From assembly GCA_014058105.1 (NCBI GenBank), contig JACGCM010000510.1, positions 1,426,001-1,490,000 of the forward strand: a stretch of DNA of 64,000 bases, read 5' to 3'. Shown here one piece after another: positions 56,142 to 64,000 of the stretch. The position numbers were made by a program, and so were the translations under genes. This DNA is from Kingdonia uniflora. Lineage: Eukaryota > Streptophyta > Magnoliopsida > Ranunculales > Circaeasteraceae. The notes below the pieces were generated by a model. The model was not told the DNA's origin and made no database searches. It was given only the letters and a program-made list of their open reading frames with translations. Each line of letters opens with the position of its first letter. Position 1 is the stretch's first letter.

Positions 56142-56411
56142 AGGTCATCGATCTCAAGTGGAAAGAAAAGAATCGCTAATAGATATTGTACCTCGAGAAG
56201 GTTTTGAACTCGAGATTGTTCTAAAAGAGCTCGAAATAAGCATATCAAAAAGAGCTAATAGTAGGTCAGAGAAAGTGTAAAAGTCTCAAGCAAAGAGACA
56301 GATGACAGGAACTGGAGCTGGAAGGAGGGCAGTAACGGACGGTGATGAACGTCCAGTATTACCGAAGGCTGCACCAATATCTTTGAAGGTAGGTTCTAGG
56401 ATGGGGGGGGC
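56142..56411 (+). pseudogene. Third exon of the spliced accessory gene, copy 2, cut by the chromovirus
   Basis: After TTTTGCAG the exon reads HRSQVERKESLIDIVPREGF, ELEIVLKELEISISKRANSR, a stop, KSQAKRQMTGTG and APISLK. It aligns with the exon at 29.45-28.9 kb (QESFIDVV, LNDLEISRSKR, KVQKSQVKRKMVGT). The nested chromovirus begins at about 56412, so the rest of the gene, including the coiled coil, is displaced or lost. The 79-bp intron before it has a counterpart in the other copy. Confidence 0.62.
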
Positions 56412-56751
56412 TGCGTCGAGAAAACAACGCCTGAGAATCCAATACAGCGTCAAAGTCGTTCGAACAAACTAGGGAGTTGTTCGAACGACTTTACGACTAA
56501 TTGGTCTAAACCCTAGAAACTTGCCAGTTTCGTTCGAACATAAACACAACTCGTTCGAACGAAATATTTCTCTGGGCCAAATTTCCAGTGGGATGAAAAT
56601 AAGTCATTCGAATGAAAATACATGGCGTTTGAACAAAAAATGGCTCTGGGCCAAAATTCTAGTGGGATGGAATTTAGCTATTCAAACGACTCTCAACCTC
56701 GTTCAAACGACTTTGACAAATCTTCAAATAACTATGGATCCTCCTGGATCA
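56412..56751 (-). repeat. 3' LTR of the chromovirus, truncated
   Basis: In the minus direction it starts TGATCCAGGAGG right after a polypurine tract (AAAGGGGGAGCCA, 56752-56764). It holds the U3 part with the TTCGAA array and ends early, lacking the TATA box and downstream part seen in the 5' LTR. Confidence 0.8.
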
Positions 56752-56819
56752 TGGCTCCCCCTTTAGGAGCCTTGAGCTCTAGCTCAAGCTAGAAATGGAG
56801 ATGTGGGAACGCGACGATG

Positions 56820-57400
56820 CCCAATTCCCTGCTGTACCACTTCGACTTACTCGGTAGCTGACCCTTTTTCCCAACTCGGAACGAATCAATAGCACCACGT
56901 CTTGTAGTATGAACCTTCCTCTCTAGGATGCCATCCTCCAGTACAGATCTTCTCTTTTCATCCATAGATCATCAACTGACGGTAGGCGAGTATCGATTAC
57001 AGAGTCTTCATCCAAAAGAGACAGCTCAAACAACTTCAAATGCCCGACATTAATCACCAAATACATCTTCATGAAAGGTGGAAACTCCAACTGGAATGCA
57101 TTGCCACCAATCTTCTTGAGTATCAAAAATGGACCATAACGGATAGGTTTGAGTTTCTTACCTTCCCCCTTAAGCCGTTCCTTATCCAAATGCAACCAAA
57201 CAAGGTCACCCTCTTGAAAAGTACACTCAACCCGATACTTATTGTGGCGAGTCTTATACTTTACTTGAGTCTTCATCAACTGAGCTTCAACCGCCTCATG
57301 ACTCTTGCTGATCTTCTCAATTAAACACTTAACTTTAACCTGCTCCTCTTCCTCCTTCCCTGACACCGTCTTGTCGCCAAGACTAAATGCCAAATCAAAT
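56820..57400 (-). pseudogene. Chromovirus integrase C-terminus and chromodomain-like tail
   Basis: The frame 57393-56923 reads KYKTRHNKYRVECTFQEGDL, VWLHLDKERLKGEGKKLKPI, RYGPFLILKKIGGNAFQLEF, VINVGHLKLFE, then RLPSVDDLWMKREDLY. In a neighbouring frame ILERKVHTTRRGAIDSFRVG and KKGQLPSKSKWYSRE follow (56945-56830). The GPF/Y-type motif and this tail are typical of plant chromoviruses; the tail may help target chromatin. A frame change at about 56940 splits the two parts. Confidence 0.75.
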
Positions 57401-58430
57401 GGGATTTACGGCAAGTACCCCAAACAAACTTCAAAAGGTGACTTTAACGTGGAACCATGAATCGCCCGGTTGAACGCAAACTAAAGATATGGTAAACTCT
57501 CATCCCATGTCTTAGGATGCTTAGAATGGAATCCCCGTAATAAATGTACAAAAGTGTGATTCACAACTTCTATTTGCCCGTCTGTCTGCGGATAAAAAGT
57601 GGTACTTCTCTTCAACTTAGTGTCTATCATCCCCCTAATGATCTCCAGAAATTCCCCAAAAAGCGGCTATCCCTATTAGAAATAATAGAGGAAGGGAGCC
57701 CGAAATACCTTCAGACGTCTCTGAAAAACAATCGCGGTACTCCTTCCCCTGCGACTATCTTCTGGCATGGAATAAGAACAATCATCTTGCTGAATCGATC
57801 CACCACCACAAAAAATAGTCATTCTTACACCTGTTCATGGGCAAACCACCTTTAAAATCCATCGAAATACTCTCCCAAGGTTGACTAGGAACTGGCAATG
57901 GTAAGTACAGTCCTATTTTCCTATTGGAAGGTTTCGACGTGTTGTATAGCACGCAACCACGAACCATATGAGCAACATCCACCTGCATCTTCGGCCAATA
58001 GACATAACACCATAAATTCAAAAGAGTCTTCTTAACCCCGAAATGACCTGCCACCCGGGAATAATGTGGCTCTCAAATCCACTGCAAATGATCTCTACCC
58101 TCAGGAATATATAGTAGACTGCCCCTATAAATCAAATCATCCTTCAGAACATACTCGTACGTCTTGCCCTGCAACAACTTCTCGTAAATCGCACTGAGCT
58201 CCTAATTGTCATCATACCCTGAAACGTACTCAGAAGGAACAATCGGTTGGATCTGCATAGCTACCAACAAAGCGGAAATAGTTGGTAATGGGGGTCGAGA
58301 TAACATATCAGCCATCTTGTTGTCCACTCCTTTCTTATACTTTATCAATAAGATAAATTATTGAAGGTACGACATCCACTTCATATGGCGAGCTTGCTGA
58401 AGCTTGGACTATGTAGATAAGAAATGTAAC
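57401..58430 (-). pseudogene. Chromovirus integrase core
   Basis: The frame 58054-57782 has MAGHFGVKKTLLNLWCYVYW, CVLYNTSKPSNRKIGLYLPL, PWESISMDFKGGLPMNRCKN, giving the HHCC remnant (C of CKTSK changed) and the first catalytic Asp (SMDF). Lower down, worn frames show the remaining core, including a host-like [10 protein letters not shown] site near 57580-57540. Stops (after the YFLWW part and elsewhere) break it. Confidence 0.72.
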
Positions 58431-59560
58431 GGTTTGTGCTCGGAATGTACCACAACCTCCTTCCCCAATAAGTAACTCCGCTAATGCTTCATTGATTAAT
58501 ATAACACGTAAAACTCCTTATCGTAGGTAGGATAGTTGCGTACTGCTTCTGCAAACATCTCAAAATGGTAAGCAACCAACTTCCCATCTTGTAAAAGGAT
58601 TGCCCCCAATGTATAGTCTGACGCATTTGTCTCAACCTCAAAAGGCCGCTGTAAATTAGGCAATGCTAATACTGGTGCATCCGTAATATTTCGCTTTAGT
58701 AACAAAAAAGTCTTCTTATGGTGCTCTTTCCACACAAACTGTACCTCGGTCTTCGTCAAAGAATGCAACGGTACGGCTATTTGTGAAAAATGTCGAATAA
58801 ATTTTTGTAAGTACTGACATGAACCCATAAAAATCCTCACTTCCGTCACTGTGCGAGGTCTAGGCCAATTAGTAATGACCGAGGCCTTCTCTGGATTGAC
58901 CTTAAGCTCGCCGCCACCAGCAATAAAGCCTAAATAGACTAGCTCCCATTTCCCAAACTCGTACTTCTTCCCGTTCAGAAAAAGCTGTTGTGATCGCAAC
59001 ACGCCCAACACTTTGCATAAATACCCAAGATGCTCCTCCCATGTATGACTATATATCAAGATATCATCTAAATATACAATCACAAAATCATCAATAAATG
59101 CACGAAGTACCTCATTCATTAGGCGCATAAACATCGCCGGAGCATTGCATAACCCAAAAGGCATTACCAACCACTCAAATAAGCCCTGTTTGGTCTTGAA
59201 CGCTGTCTTTCAAGTATCCTCCTCTCGGATTCTAACTTGATGGTAACCCAACTTAAGATCCAACTTTGTAAAAAACTGAGTCATCTGCAACTCATCTAAA
59301 AGCTCATCTATCCGTGGATACGGCTAACGATTCTTCACCGTGATCTTGTTCAACGCCCGATAATCCACATACATCCTCCAAGACCCATCCTTCTTCGGTA
59401 TGAGTAACACCGGTGAACCACAAAGTGAACAACTTGGATTAATAGCTCCTTTCTCAAGAAGTTCATGTACCTATTTTTTGATTTCATCAGACTCTGTAAC
59501 AGAAGCATGATATAACCCAATATTAGGTAGTAGCTCACCATTTACCCAGGTGATATCATG
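58430..59560 (-). pseudogene. Chromovirus reverse transcriptase and RNase H
   Basis: The frame 59170-58496 reads VMPFGLCNAPAMFMRLMNEV, FVIVYLDDILIYSHTWEEHL, YLGFIAGGGELKVNPEKASV, FMGSCQYLQKFIRHFSQIAV, FEVETNASDYTLGAILLQDG. YLDD is the intact catalytic motif; RNase H has TNASDYTLGA and, after a stop near 58497, VVVHSEHKPLHFL. Upstream, [22 protein letters not shown] sequence lies at 59390-59335 in other frames. Frame changes near 59200 and 59340 disable it. Confidence 0.85.
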
Positions 59561-60019
59561 TTCCATATCCCTCTTGCACGACATCCTTTCTATGCCTAGA
59601 ATCAAGTCTTCATACTCCTCTTGCAACTCTCCCATATCGGTTTGTTGCTTTGGGAACATTGCCAATGTAGACAATACCATAGCCGACGGACCTTCTTGAA
59701 CCGGTCGCACCAATAACAATACAAATTTACCGCTCGTATTAACCAACCTCTTTGCCTGGGTTGCCATTACCAATTTACTGGTAGTGATATATTCCTTGTA
59801 CACATTAATTTGAAACTTTGTCCCATCCTTCACCAAATGATACTTGCGGGCGCGACGGTAAAGGATTACACCTCGGTCCTAAAGATAAGGGCTACCTAAG
59901 ATGACTTGACACACATCCAATGGAACCACCTCAAATGTCACTTCGTCAATAAATTTCTTAGTAATCGCAAAATTGAAAGTACACTACTTATTGATATTTA
60001 TCTCCGCATCTTTTTGAAT

Positions 60020-61324
60020 CTAGCCCAAACCATATGGCTTAGGACGGGCCACAGTAGCCAAACCCTTCTTCTTCACCACCGCCTCAGAAATGAAATTCTT
60101 CTGACTACCCAGATCAATAATGGCCTCGAATAAGCTCAAATTCACCTGAATGCTGACAAAGAACAACTCTTCCCGACTCGCCTCGTCAATAGCTAGAGGT
60201 TGCTTGAACATTAAAGTAAGCTTAGGATTTGGCTTATCTAAATCTGGAAGATCCACAATTACTGTGGCTAGTACACATTTCTCTTTCTCTCCCTTCTCCT
60301 TCGGCCGAAGCTCCGGGTAAAGTTTCCAACATCTATCGGAATTGTGCCCATTAGCCTTGCAATGACTGTAGATAGTCCCCTTGAATGAAGACTCCTCTCC
60401 TTTGGACTCCCCTTTCTGATCAAACTTCCAATTAGCCTTGTACCCCGACTTGTTCTTGTCGTCTTTCTTGTTGCTCTTCAAGTATTTTCCTTCAATGGCA
60501 ATTGCTTTTATGTTAACGTCCTCGATATTTGCCACATTGAAGAGCTTTAATTCTCTTCGAATGGACTCCGACAAACCCTCCGTATATTTCATGAATACAT
60601 CGTACTCATCCACGTCAATATCAAAAACCAATGCTTGGTTATGAAACTCCGTAGTGAATTGTTGCACAAATTGCCCAAACCTTTGGCGCAAGTTGTGCCA
60701 TTTCTACCATCGTTCCTGTTCATACCCAATTGGATAGAAATTCTTCTTTACCAAAACCTTGAATTCCTTCCAACTCAGACTTTCGACATTATATCGTTTC
60801 TGATAGAACTTCCACCACGTGAGTGAGTGACTTGTGAATTTCAAAGTTGAAAAGCAAATCTTCTGAGCGTTGAAATATTCATCAATGGAAAAATAGGTCT
60901 CCAACCTATCTAACCAATTATCTAATTTCTCGGCATCGACGGAACCATAAAAAATATGAATCTCAATCTTAAAGCCAAGATGAAGATTACGCATAGAATT
61001 CAATGACTTACCAAACCCTGGGCGCTCCTTGACGGATTTGACATCACTAGAATCGCTAGCTATCTCCGCATTATCCTCGTCTCCATTCACCGCCGAAACC
61101 CCTTTCTTCTTCGAGCGGTCTCGCTGTTTCGCCGAAATGAAACCCAATGTGAGGTTTGTGAGACGCAATTATTCTACTAACTCCCATACAGTAGAAGTTA
61201 GGTCAGAAACTGTCGTTTCTAAAGTCGTGAGTCGATCGTTGGAATCACCTATCTCCAAATCATCCTTCTTCTTTGAATTAGGTTTGCGATGGATCTTCAA
61301 CGAACTCATTAGATTCTCCTTCAT
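60020..61324 (-). pseudogene. Chromovirus gag and protease
   Basis: The gag opens at 61324 with MKENLMSSLKIHRKPNSKKK, has a TAA after VWELVE, then DAEKLDNWLDRLETYFSIDE, KFTSHSLTWWKFYQKRY, LSWKEFKVLVKKNFYPIGYE. After a stop it continues RFGQFVQQFTTEFHNQALVF, a zinc knuckle YSHCKANGHNSDRCWKLYPE (first Cys changed to Ser) and a protease core EAIIDLGSQKNFISEAVVKK. In this lineage DLGSQ takes the place of the usual DTG/DSG. Two in-frame stops are seen in gag. Confidence 0.82.
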
Positions 61325-61394
61325 TTACTTGAGACGGTCACGTGTAGAGACCATAAACAAAAATCAGCCTCCTGAGAATCGTAACTGGTAAGCT

Positions 61395-61404
61395 GATACC
61401 ACTT
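61395..61404 (-). promoter_or_regulatory. Primer binding site of the chromovirus
   Basis: On the minus strand TGGTATCAGC lies just inside the 5' LTR, complementary to the end of initiator Met tRNA, as usual for plant chromoviruses. Confidence 0.7.
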
Positions 61405-61966
61405 AATCCATAATCTGATTGAGAAGCTTTAGTTAGTAGAAAGAACGAAGAACACCAATTAGATTTGGAAAAATAGAGAATTCAATTACTAAAAATAAGC
61501 AATTATAATAAGAATCTCTCAAACCCTAGGCTTCTCTCAGAACTCTCTTCAGATCTAACATAACCTAGAAAATAACCTAAGTTCTCTTTATATACTAGGG
61601 AACTTGAAAATAAATAAAAAATTGATCCCGAGGTAAAACAATGCCTGAGAATCCAAAATAGTGCCAAAGTCGTTCGAACGAATTAGGGAGTCATTCAAGC
61701 GACTTTACGACTAATTGGTCGAAACCCTAAAAACTTGACAGTTTACTTCGAACGAAAACACAACTCGTTCGGTTTGAAATATTGTTCTGGGCCAAATTTC
61801 CAATGGGATGAAAATAAGTCATTCCAACGAAAATACAAGTCGTTCAAACAAAAAATGGCCCTGGGCCAAAATTCTAGTGGGATGGAATTTGGTCGTTCGA
61901 ACGACTGTCAACCTCGTTCGAACAACTTTGACAAATCTTTAAATAACTCTAGATCCTCCTGGATCT
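61405..61966 (-). repeat. 5' LTR of the chromovirus
   Basis: In the minus direction it starts near GATCCAGGAGG (61965), holds an array of TTCGAA-type half-palindromes (61925-61670) and a TATA-like AGTATATAAAGAG near 61592, and ends next to the primer site. The first base differs from the TG of the 3' LTR. Confidence 0.78.
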
Positions 61967-62417
61967 GTAACTACTCGAGCTCCAAGAGTTTATGGCTACA
62001 CAACCTCCTTCATAGGGGAAAGCGTAGCTGACCTTCCAAAAGAAAAAACTTGTAAAAGTGATCTGTGTATTTTGTATTGTAGACATGCAGAGAGATGAAT
62101 GCTAGTTTTACATTTTCTTTATCTCATGTCTGATAGATGGTAAAGATCATTGATTGAAAACTAGTATTACCTTTGTTTTAGTCTTTGAAATATGTATAGA
62201 TGGGCGATTGAAAGCTAGTATAACCTTTGCTTTAATCCATGAGATTTAGTAGATGCTACGGGTATGTAGTGAGTAATGTGGAAAAAACTTGGAAGTTTTC
62301 ATTTAGTAGAAATGAATGTATACTATTGGAGATTGAAATCTCACTTTTAGAATGTAAAGAACGAGAATAAAGTAATCTGTAATGAAGAACTAGGGATTTA
62401 TTGATAATATTATTTCA
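61967..62417. other. Tat element spacer right of the chromovirus
   Basis: This short stretch joins the nested chromovirus to the end of the Tat pol. It holds a worn direct repeat of about 75 bp (GAAAACTAGTATTACCTTTG near 62156 and GAAAGCTAGTATAACCTTTG near 62210) and no gene. Confidence 0.45.
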
Positions 62418-64000
62418 ATCGTCTAATGTTCCAGGGTTTGGGATTCGGACGCCTTTCTCCGTCATGAGGTAGTATGATCCAAGGTTAGTGCGACCCACGA
62501 CGAGGAAAGGACCTTCTCAATTTTCTGTGAGCTTCCCTGCATTTAACTCTTTTCTGCACCATGAAATTTCTTTGAGGACGAGATCGTCAATTTGGAACTT
62601 ACGACTTCAGACTCTTCTGATGTACAAGCTGGCTAGCATATGATGATATCAACCTAGGTTGGCAATAGCTCAAGCTTGGGTCTCATTAATCCAGTTCATA
62701 TTACAGGCTAACTTGAACTCATTTTCTTCATTTGTTAGCTCGTGATCTTTGACAGGATGGTGGTATTCTATTAGAATGATGGCTTTGATGCCGCAAGCCA
62801 GGAGAAAAGGGGAATAACCATTTGATTGTCTTGGTGTAGTACGGTATGCCCATAAAACGTGAAGAAGTTCTTGAAAATAATTTCCTCTATTTTGTTATTG
62901 AAGCAGTTTCTTGATTTTGTCCACTATTGTTTTGTTAGTGATTTCGGCCTGTCTATTTTCTTGCGGGTAGTATGGATTGGATGGGGAATGAATGATGTTA
63001 TACTTGTTGAGGAAAGCCATGACCTTTTCTCCAATGAACTGCGGTCCGTTATTGATCTGAATCAGGTGGAGGCATCCAAATCGTGTGATAATATGTTTCC
63101 AGATAAAAGAATTGGCCTCTTCTTCTCTAGTTTGACAAAGAGAAACTACTTATACCTATTTTGCAAAGAAATCTGTCGCCACGAGTAAGAAATGTCGGTT
63201 ACCCGGCATATTGGGAATTAGCCCACGAGATCGAGTGCTCATCGCTTGAAAGGCCATAATACCTTGCTTGCATAGAGTTCAAGTGTAGGAGCTCATATCA
63301 TGTATCCATATCGCTGACATGCGTCACATCTTCGTGAGTACTCTTCTGCTTGCTTACGCATTCTCGGCCAGAATACTCCTTGTATAATTACTCTATTTGC
63401 AAGTGACCGACCTGCAGCATGGGAGCCACAAGTTCCTTTATGTAATTCTTTGAGCATTCCATCGGCTTTCTTCTTGGAGAGGCACTTGAGATAAGACCAT
63501 ATTACTGATCGGCGATATAAATGGCAGTTCTAAACTGTACAACGCTTCAAGTTTTCGATCAACTGCCGATGTTCTTTTAGATTTACTGGAAGGGGCCTAT
63601 CACATTTGTTCTTCCGGCCGAGGTAGGCGATAAAAGGTTTCCTCCAATCGTTGTCTTCCTCTTCCCTAGTGTTGATCATGCATACAGAGTGAAGATCAAT
63701 GCTGGGGGTTGATATCACTTCAATCTATAGATATCGTGCTTCTGCACCTAATATCCTAGCCAAGGAATCAACATGTCTGTTCTCATCCCGTAGTAAATAG
63801 TCGAGAGTTGTTTTCACAAATATGTTCATCCTATCAGCTACGAGGGCGACATATTCGACAATCTTTCCATTTTTCTTATACTGTTTGGAGTAATGGTGGA
63901 CACAAGGAATCTGTATAGACTAATAGCTCGGGAATGCCGAGCTCGAGCGTCAAATCGGGCCCATGAATTAAAGTTTCGTATTCTGTAACATTGCTTGAAG
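62418..64000 (-). pseudogene. pol (RNase H end and integrase) of the minus-oriented Tat element
   Basis: Read on the minus strand: at 63718-63530 INTREEEDNDWRKPFIAYLG and EHRQLIENLKRCTV, matching INTR..DWRKPFLLYIG and DHRQLIENSKRYTV of the other Tat copy (near 24900-25020). Integrase pieces follow: IEYHHPVKDHELTNEENEFK, LACNMNWINETQA (62775-62690), VLKEISW, and the end GPFLVVGRTNLGSYYLMTEK (62510-62450) with a stop near 62420. Many stops and frame changes occur. The upstream RNase H, reverse transcriptase and gag lie outside the window. Confidence 0.78.

Larger units (their letters stand above)
56412..61966 (-). mobile_element. Ty3/Gypsy chromovirus nested in the Tat element
   Basis: Minus-strand order from the right: LTR, primer site, gag, protease, reverse transcriptase, RNase H, integrase with a chromodomain-like tail, polypurine tract, 3' LTR. 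The two LTRs share GGGCCAAATTTCCA, GGGATGAAAATAAGTCATTC and many TTCGAA motifs. The left LTR is cut at about 56412 after the GGATTCTCAGGC block, so it lacks R-U5 and no target duplication remains. The element lies between pol and the accessory exons of the minus-oriented Tat copy. Stops in several domains make it inactive. Confidence 0.85.
51849..64000 (-). mobile_element. Large Tat-lineage Gypsy element in minus orientation, runs off the window
   Basis: Pol reads on the minus strand from 64000 down to about 62418. The accessory genes read on the plus strand at 51849-56411, the same relative layout as in the plus-oriented copy at 20.6-33.7 kb. A chromovirus at 56412-61966 interrupts it. The LTR expected left of 51849 was not found, and the gag end lies outside the window, so borders are open. 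Confidence 0.75.

Noticed and set aside
60438..61391. Plus-strand open frames across the chromovirus gag
   Set aside because: They are complementary shadows of the minus-strand gag and protease.
1..64000. CRISPR arrays, operons or prokaryotic signals
   Set aside because: No regularly spaced short repeats with unique spacers were seen, and the introns and retroelements show nuclear plant DNA.

Overview
This window looks like repeat-rich nuclear DNA of a flowering plant, probably a eudicot. It is AT-rich, has spliced genes with GT-AG introns and no operons or ribosome binding sites, and is dominated by LTR retrotransposons of plant lineages (Ty3/Gypsy Tat type, a Gypsy chromovirus, Ty1/Copia). 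I cannot name the species. All calls come from reading the sequence; no database search was possible.

Layout. From 0.3 to 2.5 kb lies a decayed plant-mobile-domain (MAIN-LIKE) gene on the minus strand. From 3.0 to 12.1 kb is intergenic DNA with small transposons whose ends can be defined: a solo LTR (3017-3734, TSD GGGTC), a Tip100-like hAT element (4221-5597, TSD GTACTAAT) that carries an exon of the cytosolic ribosomal protein eS24 gene, a 175-bp TG..CA element, and a two-copy LTR-like element (11165-11670, TSD CTTGG). From 12.9 to about 19.25 kb is the only host gene that looks intact: a minus-strand RNA polymerase II CTD phosphatase of the CPL4/FCP1 type. Its seven coding exons join in frame to 431 residues, and a LINE fragment sits in its second intron.

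From 20.3 to 33.7 kb is a large Tat-lineage Gypsy element in plus orientation. Its gag-pol (20.6-26.2 kb) is decayed. Between pol and the 3' LTR, on the opposite strand, it carries a spliced multi-exon accessory gene and two small ORFs, which I call A and B. From 33.8 to 39.4 kb is a complete but dead Copia element with two LTRs. From 40.6 to 45.9 kb is a second, internally deleted Tat-type Gypsy element. A Mutator-type MITE (39976-40323, TSD TTATATTTA) lies just before it. From 47.1 to 51.3 kb are Copia remnants.

From 51.8 kb to the right edge is another copy of the large Tat element in minus orientation, so its accessory genes read on the plus strand (51.8-56.4 kb) and its pol on the minus strand (62.4-64 kb). 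A chromovirus (56.4-62.0 kb, minus) is nested inside it.

The most interesting system is this accessory module of the large Tat elements. One spliced gene and ORFs A and B are present in both copies, with the same introns, and B occurs twice in one copy. Antisense ORFs between pol and the 3' LTR are known in Tat elements such as Grande and Retand. The spliced structure and the small A and B proteins are, as far as I can tell, poorly described. None of the retroelements here looks able to move on its own: all carry stops, frameshifts, deletions or altered catalytic residues.
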